From contig JAIXMR010000011.1 of the NCBI GenBank assembly GCA_025677835.1, forward strand, positions 301,192 to 365,191: DNA of 64,000 bases, given 5' to 3'. The notes beneath the pieces were generated by a model that did not search any database, was not told where the DNA came from, and was given only the letters and a program-made list of their open reading frames with translations. Of the stretch, positions 34,893 through 46,300 are shown in pieces. The position numbers and the translations under genes are program-made. Source of the stretch: Sporodiniella umbellata (Eukaryota > Mucoromycota > Mucoromycetes > Mucorales > Rhizopodaceae). How positions within the stretch are numbered: the stretch's first letter is position 1; the number at the start of each line of letters is the position of its first letter.

Positions 34893-37137
34893 TTATTGGC
34901 TCGCCAGTTTGTGGAAAGGAATAAACATAATTACATCAAGATATGATAATATGTTGATAGCAGGTAGCAAGAGCATGATATCCAAACCATCTCGTAAAGT
35001 ACGAAATTGGGCTATTAGACGAGATCGATACTCAGCTTCGTATTCAAGAGACATTTGGTATAGAAAAAAATCAAAGCCTAAGAGTTCATAATGAGCTTTT
35101 GACAGAATTTGTGCTGTAATCAGTGCTTACCTTCAACTAAAAGGCCGTAGCAAACTGGACTGTTAACACCCAAGTCAATTTGTTGATTAATAATTGCTTT
35201 CATCTCTCGTTGGATCTTGACGAAATCTGTTTCATACTTGTTTGATGAGACACCCGGTTTTTTTATTTCACAAATAAAGAAATCCACTTTGACACCGAAC
35301 TTCAGCTTTAGCATAATTAAAACATCTGGTTTGTAGTCTTCCATTGCTATCATTGTCTTGTCAAATCTGAACGAAAAAAAAAAGAGAAAAGGATGAGATC
35401 ACACATAACTTCTATAGCAACCATTCAATACTTACTTTGATATTTCAAAGTCGCGGCGGCCAGTGAACAAAGGAAGCACGAGGGGAAACACCGCTTGGTC
35501 AGAGAACTGACATTCAGTCATATTGGAATCGTTCCATGTTAACAAACAATTGTAGGTATTTGTGATAATTTTTTTTGCTAAACTAGATGAAGCATTAGCA
35601 GTAAAATTGAATTGATCTAAATTATGTATGCTATTGGAATATAACTTTCAAAAGAAACCGTTATTTCTATGGTTTTTACTGCTACTCTTGTTAAACAACT
35701 TACAGCTTGTAGTTTTAAGAGATCTGAGATTACTCCTTGCACATTTTCAACCACTGGAATTTTGGGTTGCTGGCAGTATGGTGAACAGTCCTTAATATTT
35801 AAGTATTCGCATAGCCTTATATCACTAAGAGGTGTATGCCCAAATACAAATATAAACGATAACGATCTATTTATTGACATATGTTTAGTAAACTAAAGCA
35901 CTGAATATAAACATGTTTTCACTTACAACGCACGGATATCGTTTAGTACTTTGGAATGTCGTGCACCTATAATGTTTGTATCTCTAAATCGCATCAGCTT
36001 GTGTAAAATAAAGGAGTCGAAGTGGGTTGGGTTCCATATCAACTGACCGTCACCGCGAAGATAATCTAAAACGCCGCAGTTATCTTCCTGTTCTATAAGA
36101 GAGTTGAAAGATCCATTCTCCTCAAGAGCATCAAAAACGGTCTATCCCCGAAAACAAGCGCGTTATATTTAATGTAATATAAGCTGGGATACAAGTCTAT
36201 TATCTTACCGTCGTATGCTCTCCTTCTAGAACCTTAAAAATCAATTAAGCGAGTTAATTAAAGAGTTTCAGAAATACTAATCCTCAATCGCTTCAGTTAC
36301 TGAGTCTATAGCATCACTTTCTTGCTGTTGTTGCTCTGCTTGTGGTTTTGATTGTGGTGACACATGAAGTGGTGATGAAGATGGATCCTCTTCCTCCCTC
36401 TCCTCCCTCTCCTCCTCCTCCTCCTCCTCCTCCTCCTCGTTCTATTAAAAAATATTATTTTCTGTCGCTGTCATGTTTATAGCCATCGCTCGTCAGATCT
36501 ATTTACATTCAATCTTTGCCTCTTCACATCCTGTGTCTAATTGGAAGAAGGTTTTAGTTTTATTTGTAGAGCTTGCAATAAAAATGGTTTGAGAGTACAA
36601 CAATTATCGTCACAACACTGTACCTTCTTTACATAAGCAGCAGTTCTCACTGATGACTTGAAGATCTCTCTTTCAGTTTCTTCAGCGTTGATAGAAGAGA
36701 TAAGGGCACTATTCATAAAGTGATTTTTACACTTGGTAGTTTTTAAGAACTAGTGTCATACTGTCAGTAAATATTATATATTATTTGGTTGTACTATTTA
36801 CTTCAGCTAAATCCTTCTTTAATTTGCAGATCTTTGGATTCATTGTTCTTTTGTTATAGCGTTTTCGCTTTTTCAAGTTTTTGAAAATACAATTGAATTT
36901 ATTTCGTGCTTCATAATCAGATTGTAAATTGTAGGTCTCCAATAGCTCTACATTAAACTGAACAGAGTTCATGTTTTCCCAAAGATATTCAGTTAAAGAT
37001 AAGTGTGCCATATTGTATAGAGACGGTCGATTAGTAACGAAATTAAGCAACTTACTATTCAGCGTATTTTTTTTGCTCAAAGATATCCCTAAAATTTAAA
37101 CACAGCCTTCTAAAGATAGTTGTAAATTACCGTTCAT
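34893..37137 (-). CDS. Accessory protein with PD-(D/E)xK nuclease-like signature
   Basis: Eleven exons give about 532 residues: 37131-37137 (7 nt, ATG AAC G), 36802-37088, 36624-36749, 36507-36536, 36301-36441, 36209-36232 (24 nt), 35927-36141, 35704-35866, 35436-35616, 35131-35366 and 34893-35077. I do not recognise a named family. Visible features are a basic N-terminal region, a poly-Glu/Arg stretch from a CTC microsatellite, then a folded C-terminal half with VFDALEENGSFNSLIEQED, LIWNPTHFDSFILHKLMRFR, GARHSKVLND and LPLFTGRRDFEISKFDKTM. Next is YKPDVLIM, and about 16 residues later FFICEIKKP: Pro406-Asp407...Glu426-x-Lys428 fits PD-(D/E)xK. In my experience such proteins are lineage-specific in Mucoromycota. 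A nuclease role is inference. The junction 35704/35616 keeps frame only with extra bases (see findings), so decay is possible. Confidence 0.55.
36398..36438. repeat. CTC microsatellite coding for poly-Glu
   Basis: A pure (CTC)n run with imperfect CTCCCT units beside it. On the minus strand it encodes a Glu/Arg-rich tract at the start of exon 5 of the PD-(D/E)xK-like gene, directly after the acceptor AG. It is likely to vary in length. Confidence 0.8.
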
Positions 37138-39265
37138 ATTGTAAAGTGTTTGGTTTTCAGTATTTGATGTATTATACCAGTTAAAACAAAGCGTGCGTCT
37201 ACTTGTAGGTATGTATTTTATATATAAAAAAGTAGTAATAAAAGGCGCAGGTAAAACGATCATCAGTGTTGTATCCCGACTTACTTAAGAATACACTTTG
37301 AATAATTTAACTGAAGAATAATGAGTTACATATAAGAAGGTCTTACATCTTGAAGTGCACGTCAAGTATGGAAGCAATCTTTCATATTCTCTAATCGGTG
37401 GCAACTACATGTATCACTTACCTAAACTAGTCAAAAGCCCATAATAAGAAATGGCAACGTAAGATTTATAACACAGACAGCTTACATTCCTAATCGAGCA
37501 TCTCTAAAACTAGTACGACTAGATCGAGACATAATAGAACAGTACCGAAGCTCTACAAGCTAATTAACAAAGTGAAAACTTTTCCATCAGATTAACAGGA
37601 TCAGCCCCCTTTTAGCTATTAGGAATGACTACGGTAAAGATCCAGATCTTTTTCTCAAACAGTATAAATACACTCGATGTTTTGAACCAAATAAAAGGCA
37701 TCTTTTTTCAGTCTCGTTAAACTTGTCTTTTTCTTGCCTGATTTCACAATCAGATCATAAAAAGTAAAGGAGAAGTACCATTGTGGCTAAAGTATAGAGT
37801 TTAACTTCTAGAAATCGATAAAATCAAATTAAAACAGAAACAAATTGTTACAATAAAGAGAGCTGTCTTTTATACTTCTGTTTTAGAAAAAGGAGGCTCA
37901 GTAATGAGATGTATTTATATAAATATTGATTTATGAAGGGCTTGCATAAAAATATAATTAGGAACTGGCTTTTTGAATGACGATGTAGCTGATAACTGAT
38001 AAAGTTGTAAATTGTATTTTTCTCACCTGTATAGCTTCTTGAAGCTCATATGTTTCTTGATACTGTGAACAATCTTTGGAGAAGTGGAAGGGATTGTGGA
38101 GAAAATGTCAAATGCAATATATATTGCGAAACACAAGTAATGAACTATAAGTAAAAACATGTAATATGTTATAGAAAAAGAATAGCCTATAGACGAGATC
38201 AGTGGAGGCTTGGGTCGATTTTGTTACAATATATTCTGTTGGAGGTTTTACGCTTAGTGTCTCATTTTTTTAAATAAATATAACGAATATACATAGCTTT
38301 CATTCCTTGACTTTGTTTGTTAACTTCGAATGATGCTTTATAATGTCTTAGAAACCTGCTTTTGTTTTTGACAAATACTTTTCATTCATTTCTTTGTGGG
38401 TACATTTTGCAAATATACTAGAATACGAGTGAATTTTAGATTGTCTAACAATACTGACTCATACATTATATGATTAGCGCTTAACACTTTGAAACTTTTT
38501 TATGTTTTATCTTTACACGACTTCACCTCTTAATTTGTTTTTTGGTGTGTTTCCCTTATATTATTTACAGTTTTGCTTCGATTATCAAAACGGTTCTCTG
38601 CTGGGGTTTATACTTGCTCCACAGCTTGGTATAGAATATCTTCGCATGTACATCAAAATTATCGTATGTAGCTTTTACTCTTACTATCTTAATAAACCAT
38701 GCTCCTTTCAATTACACAATTCTACCTTTACTTGACAACAAAAAGCCTGGTGGAGTTTCAATAAAACTCATAATGAAAACGACTGACTCGCTAAGAAAAG
38801 CCAAACAATATGTTATACGATATAACAGCTAGCTGATCAAAGCGAATAGAGGACAATCACTATACGAATTTGCCTGTTAAAGTGTATAAAACGAAAGCAC
38901 AAAAATCTTACAGCACACTGATTGGCTCAAAAGAAACAACGAACTATATCGATGACGTTTCACTAAATACAGAATATTGAAAATTATCCTTCTTTTTTTT
39001 TCAAAGATCTAGACCTTCTTCAACATGAAAAGAAAAAAGTAAGATTCAACCGTACGATATCAGCATATTCTAATAAGCAAGTAGATATTTGGGCGTCGTG
39101 TAAACAAAACAAGAGGCAATAATTGTAGGTGTACATTTTCAGCAGTAAATGCCTCCTAAAGATGTTATAACCACTGGTGTCTTATTACATAAATCTTTGC
39201 TACAAGTTGAGTCTTATTCAACGGAACATTCGATTTCTATAAGTATGCGACCTTCGATACTATCT
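37138..39265. other. Non-coding stretch upstream of the accessory gene and repeat array
   Basis: No supported gene on either strand. Sequence is AT-rich with no clear repeat until the 319-bp array begins at 39266. A plus-strand open frame at 39149-39421 runs into the first repeat unit and is probably an effect of the array. Confidence 0.5.
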
Positions 39266-40110
39266 GGTGCTATTTTTTGTAGAGTACAGCCATGCTTATT
39301 CCTTATTGGGTCTACATCAATGGCAGTCATGTCATTGAATGTGAAGATGGAACTTATTAGTGTTGTTGAAAAGGTTACGTTATCGCCAGATATAGTTTTT
39401 CAACACCATCTTCGGGCTTGACCTTCAAGGGTGGACTAAGTAGCCTAGTTTTCACCTTTGGCGGGTAGTTGTGCTCTACTTTGGTGTATCTGCATGTCGT
39501 GAAAAAAGATAAATATTTCTATTGATTTATTTACAAAATATATCCTTAACACACCTGTATAGATCGAACGGTATGCTGTTGTCCGGTGCTATTTTTTGTA
39601 GAGTACAGCCATGCTTATTCCTTATTGGGTCTACATCAATGGCAGTCATGTCATTGAATGTGAAGATGGAACTTATTAGTGTTGTTGAAAAGGTTACGTT
39701 ATCGCCAGATATAGTTTTTCAACACCATCTTCGGGCTTGACCTTCAAGGGTGGACTAAGTAGCCTAGTTTTCACCTTTGGCGGGTAGTTGTGCTCTACTT
39801 TGGTGTATCTGCATGTCGTGAAAAAAGATAAATATTTCTATTGATTTATTTACAAAATATATCCTTAACACACCTGTATAGATCGAACGGTATGCTGTTG
39901 TCCGGTGCTATTTTTTGTAGAGTACAGCCATGCTTATTCCTTATTGGGTCTACATCAATGGCAGTCATGTCATTGAATGTGAAGATGGAACTTATTAGTG
40001 TTGTTGAAAAGGTTACGTTATCGCCAGATATAGTTTTTCAACACCATCTTCGGGCTTGACCTTCAAGGGTGGACTAAGTAGCCTAGTTTTCACCTTTGGC
40101 GGGTAGTTGT
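39266..40110. repeat. Tandem array of a 319-bp unit, about 2.65 copies
   Basis: Units start at 39266, 39585 and 39904, each 319 bp apart; the third stops after 207 bases. By eye the copies are identical, so the duplication is recent or homogenised. Each unit contains a plus-strand frame (segment CRVQPCLFLIGSTSMAVMSL) and, on the opposite strand in register, an open frame (segment NDMTAIDVDPIRNKHGCTLQ) that looks more protein-like. The array may therefore have multiplied an exon of a minus-strand gene. Confidence 0.9.
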
Positions 40111-40589
40111 ACTCTTAAATCGCTTAAATGTGTTCTTCCCAGACTTGACTGGTATAAACTTACCTGGTTTTCCGATCAAGGGTTGTGTCAAAAGTGGTAA
40201 ATTGACATATGTAAAAGCACTTTCTTCAAAAGGAATTGAAAACAGCAGAGATGTTCTTATTAAACACATATAAAGCTTTGTCCAGTACTTGATCAATATA
40301 TTTTCTAAATGTTTGAATAAATAACCTTTGCATCCGCATTAATACCTGATCAACTTATTTACTCAGAAATGGACAATTTTTTTTAAAAATTTTGGGCAAA
40401 CTGGATTTAAACATCTGGCCAAATTAGTCTCTTTTTTGAGCACAAGTGCCCAAATTTTTTTTTAAAAATAGAGCGGAGATTTAAGCGTCCGGTAAATTGA
40501 GAGTAGAAACACAGTGATTGCAATAAACTTCCAAAAAAAGGTCCCTGTTTATTAATGTGTTTTCCCCCCTCTTTCTTGTCCTAATTAGA
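40111..40589. other. Spacer between repeat array and UPF0658 gene
   Basis: A 68-codon minus-strand frame (40090-40296) starts here and runs into the last repeat unit, with the segment LTQPLIGKPGKFIPVKSGKN. It could be the upstream part of the same lost minus-strand gene, but no splice linkage was found. A second minus frame (40481-40687) overlaps the start of the UPF0658 gene and is a shadow. Confidence 0.4.
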
Positions 40590-42164
40590 ATGTCAGAAGG
40601 AAGCTTTGATATATCGTCAAGAAAGATGTTTGATGCGACGCAAGAACCTAAAACTGAAGCCAAGTTTACAGTAGGATTTAAATTCAAAGCAGAGACAATG
40701 ATTGAATTTACAAATCACTATTTTTTTTCTTTTACAATTCAGTTTTGGTCTAATTCAGTTAATGCGTTATCGCTCGTTTTACTGTCTGTATTTGAAGCAG
40801 TGATAGTGATAGCCTTAGAAGCTGTGATATTTGCAAACTTCAACCATACGACGTAAAAAAAAAAAAAAAAAAAAAGAAAATAAGCCAGTACCAACACAAG
40901 TTATCGTTATTCATTGTTTCTCGATATAGGTTCTCGAAGAAAAACCTGGGTCTGGGTATTCCTGTGTATCTAATGATTTTCATTTTTTCACAAATATATC
41001 AAGTGTTGACAGCCTGGGATGCTGTAAGTTTATTCTATGCAATATATATATATAAGAAGCATGTGTTTTTTACAAACGCTTTTTGTCTAGGTCCGTGCAC
41101 AAAACACCATACAAGTGATTGCTTTTTTATTGTTCAATCTTTGTTGTTTTGGATATGCTGTATTCCAGTTTAAGCAGATAGCAGATGCCCTATCCTATAA
41201 AGGCGTTTATATGGAAGAAGTTGCCAGCTGGCTTAAATCCTTCATATATCGGCTACTAATTGCCGTCGCTGTTATAACGGGCGTATGTCAGCTGATCTAT
41301 CTGTACCTTGGTATAAGACTGTATCAAGAGTTTGGGTAATGACACAATAAGCTCTAAAAAAAAAAATAGAATTTAATCGTTTATGTAACCGCTAGGTGGA
41401 AAATCTACAAGAGAATCGGCGCTGATCCTGGGATACGAAGTAACGATGACATATATATTTATATATATTTAACCACCCTAACATTTTTTTTACCAGATAT
41501 GTATAGATGGTACCAGATTTTCTTGACTATTTTAAAGCTCGATTTTTTTTTTTTTTTGGGATACTCGATACAATACCTTGTACTTGTCTTAAAACCCGAA
41601 GACTATGAATTTGCTCTTACAATAGCGGCAATTCCAGTGACCTGTATAATCTTATTACTTGCTGTCTATGCTGTAAGTAAACTTTATTTCGTAGCGACTC
41701 AAATGTTGATTCATGTTTCTCAATAGGTAAGAAACGAGTCGCATAAGTTAATCGCTCTCTTCTTTTTGGGATTATGCGCTGGTGTTGCTTACTTTGTTTT
41801 TAAAATACGCCGTATTTACGATCCATCACAAGCATACAAGTACGAATTTGTAAAAGAATTCCTTACCTTTTTTGGTAAAGTATATGCTTTTCTCCAGCGA
41901 GTTTATGAGTGTTTGTACACCTTTTTAACACTATTATTAGCAAGCGTATCTTTAGTATTGGTTGTTTTGACTATCATAAATGCTATATTCTGTGTTTTGA
42001 ATTTTGGAAAAGGACTAAAACCACACTGTAAGAAAGCCATCCAAGCGCACTTCAAAGTTGAATTGATTTTTTTTTTTTTTTTTTTTTTTATATTAGTAAC
42101 TGCCAAATACACAAAGTCCTCAACTCCTGAAGAATATAATGAACGTACTTTGTCGTTGGACTAA
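40590..42164 (+). CDS. UPF0658-type Golgi membrane protein
   Basis: Eight exons (40590-40852, 40930-41023, 41091-41335, 41396-41439, 41497-41672, 41727-41874, 41941-42027, 42097-42164) give 374 residues. It has about seven hydrophobic segments. The order of blocks matches the fungal UPF0658 Golgi family (fission yeast C23H3.04 type): IFIFSQIYQVLTAWDAV, NTIQVIAFLLFNLCCF, LGIRLYQEFGWKIYKRIGAD, MYRWYQIFLTILKLDFFFFL, EFALTIAAIPVTCIILLLAV, FFLGLCAGVAYFVFKIRRIY, TIINAIFCVLNFGKGLKPH. Molecular function is unknown; Golgi location is known for the family, not shown here. Several introns are in frame with hydrophobic reading-through, so an unspliced reading would look plausible; the spliced version was preferred because it restores the LTFFA...NFGKGLKPH block. 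Confidence 0.85.
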
Positions 42165-42338
42165 ATGATTCAAGATGCTCTTATGAACTGGCTTCGTAAT
42201 ACGTTTTTATAACTTTTTTTTTGTTTGCATGTACCATACTATTTAACTTTTGCAATCGTTATCTCCTCCCCCCCCTTTTTTTTTGTGAAGCAGGTATAAC
42301 CAAGTGCTTAAGCACATACTCGCTTCTCTTTCAACTGT

Positions 42339-42385
<47 letters not shown>

Positions 42386-42710
42386 TGTTTTTTCTAATGT
42401 TGTTGTTTTTGGATTATGTAACAATTAAACAGGATGAATTTAAACACTGGTTAAACAAAACAAAAAAAAAAAAAACAACGACACTAATTCTGTGTAATAT
42501 TTTTCTTTTTCTTTTTTTCTGAAGAATAGGATCTGGACTTTGTTTGGTACGAAACAGCTTGTTTCAAGACAAACGGTAGATATTTTTGTGCATGATTTCA
42601 AAGATTTTATATGTACAAATTTAGGGTATTTAGAAGAAAATAAAAACAGAAAATAAAAACAAAGACACAAATTATAAATATATTTACATAGAATAAAAAC
42701 TTAAAGATGG
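42165..42710. other. Shared 3' region of UPF0658 and homeobox genes
   Basis: 546 bases between two opposing stop codons. It contains the TTA microsatellite listed separately and several T tracts; no gene is supported. Confidence 0.6.
42343..42380. repeat. TTA trinucleotide microsatellite
   Basis: About 12-13 uninterrupted TTA units, about 180 nt after the UPF0658 stop codon. Likely length-variable, non-coding. Confidence 0.85.
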
Positions 42711-43079
42711 TTAATTCCAGGGCCTCCAATGTTCTCTTTTAGATTGTTGTTTTTTTTCTTCTTCCCAACGCTGAACGTATACTGCCGCAGTGGCTAGAAT
42801 GTCAATAGGATTGTAACCTTGTTTAAAGTTGTCTTCACATGGCGTTTGTAAAGGGGACACAGAGCTTGAAGTAGAGCTTGAAGTTAAGAAAGATGACTCA
42901 TGATGCCAATAATAGAATTTGGAGTTTTTTTCTGCTCTGTCTGAGGTATGCTGCAGATTCTTTTGCTGTGATCCAAGTCGATTGATTTTAGCACGACGGT
43001 TTTGAAACCATACCTTTTGAAAGAAAGAGATATTTGTTACACAACCAAATCATATGTATTTTTCAAACACACACACGCA

Positions 43080-43124
<45 letters not shown>

Positions 43125-43375
43125 GTATTTCTCGGTTTGTCATATTGAGTTGATTAGTTAGTTTTTCTCTTAGTGCGTGATTAGGTGAAGTTGTTTTTTT
43201 AAACAGCTCAGTTAAAAAATCGAGTTGCTCTGTAGATATACGCTTTCTTTTAGGTTTTGCAAGAATGACTATCAGAAAAAATGTAAATATTGTCACTTTT
43301 ATCTTTTTTTGTTCAAGCTATATTACCATTTGTTTTCAATGAACCATTTAATTTCTGAGATTTGATTTTAGTCAT
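42711..43375 (-). CDS. Homeodomain transcription factor
   Basis: Three exons (43327-43375, 43123-43268, 42711-43013) give 165 residues, a small homeobox protein. The homeodomain spans about residues 21-78: the basic arm KPKRKRIS, helix 1 EQLDFLTELFKKT, helix 2 REKLTNQLNMT, and recognition helix REIQVWFQNRRAKINR with the invariant W, F, N and R. The intron sits inside the recognition helix, between Q65 and V66, and its donor is part of a GT microsatellite. The rest (79-165) is polar, Ser/Gln-rich and probably disordered, ending REHWRPWN. The ATG at 43375 was chosen as the first in frame with a short basic lead-in. Which homeobox subclass it belongs to, and its targets, cannot be told. Confidence 0.88.
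43067..43122. repeat. CA/GT dinucleotide microsatellite at a splice donor
   Basis: (CA)n with two interruptions (CG, TA) on the plus strand. On the minus strand it is (GT)n beginning exactly at the exon-intron border of the homeobox gene (CAG|GTGTGT...). Confidence 0.92.
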
Positions 43376-46300
43376 AGTTATAAACTGGAGAAAGAAAAAA
43401 AAAAAAGTGAAAATGAATAGAGGAAAAAGAATTTTATTACCGGAACGAGGCCCGAGCTCAATTGGCCTGAATAAAAGTTGAACTCTGTGAAACATCTGCT
43501 CTTTTCTCTAGCGTTACGTTAATACTACATACTTTTCCTTAAAAACAGCTTTGCATTAGCATAAAATTCTTTGGCACACTACATAAGTATAAAGTGGGTA
43601 CTTTATGCTAATCTAAAGCTGTTGTTTAATCAATCTATGTCTCCCCCCTCATTTAGAACGATAGATTTATTTGGCGCGATTAGAGTTTTTCTCGAAACCT
43701 AGAGCATATATTCTAATTTATAGATCACTCATTGTACTATCGGAGTCCCTGGTTCCTGCTAGCTTTTTTCCTTTTAGGCTTTATAACGTTATAAAGCTTG
43801 GAGTAATAGACTATAAGGAGCGACTAAATTACAGTGTGGTAGCTCATAGGCCTTTTAAAATTGTTTTGTTCAAGCTTGTATATATATATTTTTTTTTTTT
43901 AAAAAAAAAAAGGCTGTTGTATTTTGAACTTTCAATCGCTTATGTTTGCAATTTATCAAGGGGAAAAAATAAAAAAGAACGTAGGGTCATTCTAAAACAA
44001 AGACCAATGTATGTGCAGCATAATTATTTTGAAAGGTACGGCATCAGAATGTAAAGGTTATTTGAGCTGTGTCTTGGAGCCATATTTACATGTAGATATA
44101 TACTACAATGAAAAGCTGTAGAAAGGAGAGCAAGTACATAGAGTTGTTTAATTACTGTTTTTATACAGCAGACTGAGAAGCTTTTTTGTTTGAAACTTCT
44201 TTATCTTCTCTAGTAAAAAGTTTAGTTTTTCAAAATAAGCTCTCAAGAAGAGCGTTTGTTTCTCCTTTTTTAAGCGAAAAGAAGTAACAAAGAGTAGTTT
44301 TTTTGTTTTCTGTTTGAAAGTAACTGTACCAAAGTACCACTATTATTATTTTAGTTGAGCACTTTAACATTCAAAGTTTTGCTTGTGCCACATCATATGA
44401 ATACAAAAGAATTTTGAGCTCTGATATTAAAATTTACAGAGGACGAATGAATAGCTGATGTACAATCGTAGTTACTTAAACGACAAATCTGGAGATATTG
44501 CAAACCTTTTAGACATGGCGGCTTGTGAATTTAGCAAAAAAAAAGAAAAAAAGGCAAACGATAACAGAAAACGAAATGTGTAAAATAGACTACATCTTCC
44601 AAGCAAAAACTAGATTAAACGGATGAAAATTTTCTTACGTACATATATACACAAGTTTCAACAAAAAGAACAGTAAAAGACGAATATAAGGTCTAAACAA
44701 AAAGTAGTTTGTAATACAAATATGGCAGTTCCGAGAGCCATGAATACAATTAGACATACATCTAGATCTGTTCAAGGAGCTAAGCTCTGGTCAGCTGGTT
44801 TTGTTTTGTTTTGTTTTGTTTTTCAAGAGAAAGACTTGAATTGATGTTCTCACACATCAAAACAATTTGGATGTTATCTTCAAATGGAATAGCCGTATTA
44901 CGTAAAGAGAACTTTTTCGCTCAGTTTGTAGATATACTTGTTTGAAGACTATTTACGCTCAGACATCGTGCTTAGATAGTGGGCAGTAATCTATGCATGA
45001 GGTCAAAATAAAACTGTTTTGTTTAATGCCATTACATTATACACTATACCTAATAAAAAGAAAAACGTAATCAAAACAACAGTTGCATAACCAAAGGGTT
45101 ATCGAAACAGTAGTATTGGGGCTGCTCATTCTACTGAATTCGACTTTGGTGCGTTTACTTTTGCTTTTTTTTTTTTATTGTTGTTATTAAGAAGCTAGAT
45201 GGATGTCTCAAAACTAAGGAGCTCTTAAGGTTGGTCTCTGTGTTACCTTCTATTATCGACATGAGGTTAGACATCATTGTATCGCACGTTTCCATATAAA
45301 GTATACGGTCTTTGTAAGAGCCGGTACATCATTTACTCCTGATGGCTATCCGTGGTTTCTTGGTACCTTATGACGTCCTATCCTGAACTTTTTCAAAGTA
45401 AAGACAAATATTGATGGACTGGAGTGCCACTTTTTTTTTTTTTTTTTTTTCAATAAATAGTCATCCAAAAATAAACATTAAATGGGATTGAAAGATTCAT
45501 GGCAGATCAATGTTGCCGAGTAGGTGTGACGCAGTTTTTTTCTTCTACAAGTCATTCAACTGGAATCGTGTTTTCCTTTTTTGCTTGAGACTTTACAAAA
45601 GTCGATGGATTGTTTGATACTGAAATGAGCTACTGAAGTTTATTGATTTCCTTTGCTTTTTCTTAGGTCTCAATACAGTTTTTTTTTTTTTTTTTTAAAA
45701 AAAAAAAGGTTATAAATTTACTTGGTAAACCCCCTTTTTTCATTACTAAAGATCGATGATCAAAAGTGAGTGTCTGCTTTAAAAGTAAAATTGGATTTGA
45801 TAGGTGGATTCAAATGGTGAGTCTCTTTTTGTTAATAATCGACTCAATTGAAAAAAACCGTAACATAAGTCGCACCGATACGTAAAATCACATTTGTATG
45901 AGTGATTTCTACAGGAAGAACTAGTAAAACTTCCTACGTCAGAAAAAAAAAACCAAACTCTTATTGATAGCTCACAAGACGAGCAAGTCAAAATTGAGTA
46001 CAGAACTGAATGTAGGGAAATACCAAGTTTTCTCTTATAAGAGAGTTACGTTCCAGACTAAGATAAATACTGAGGTAGGTAGAGTTTGGTAAGAGCTGCT
46101 GTTGTAATATAGTTAATTTTATTTACTTTAAGCTTTACCAAGGGAGAACAAGTTCGCGCAGCAACTAAACTATTTTTCTGACCAAGTCAACTTTGATTTC
46201 AGACTTTTTTTTTATATCAGACGCTGTTTTTACTTAATTTGGACAAACACGCTGAATGAATAGCCTCTGACAGACAAGCTCTTGTAGTTTTATTTTCAAA

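Noticed and set aside
39066..40110. CRISPR-like or LTR structure for the 319-bp array
   Set aside because: Units are directly adjacent with no spacers, and no LTR ends, primer-binding site or target duplication are visible.
41843..42060. Unspliced readings through introns of the UPF0658 gene
   Set aside because: Open and hydrophobic, but removing the GT-AG introns restores family-specific blocks (LTFFA..., NFGKGLKPH) and the correct end.
42304..42522. 72-codon Leu-rich frame after the UPF0658 gene
   Set aside because: It is the translation of the TTA microsatellite and an A tract.
43671..44054. 127-codon open frame on the plus strand
   Set aside because: Starts at a non-ATG codon and spans a T/A palindrome; composition is like random AT-rich sequence.
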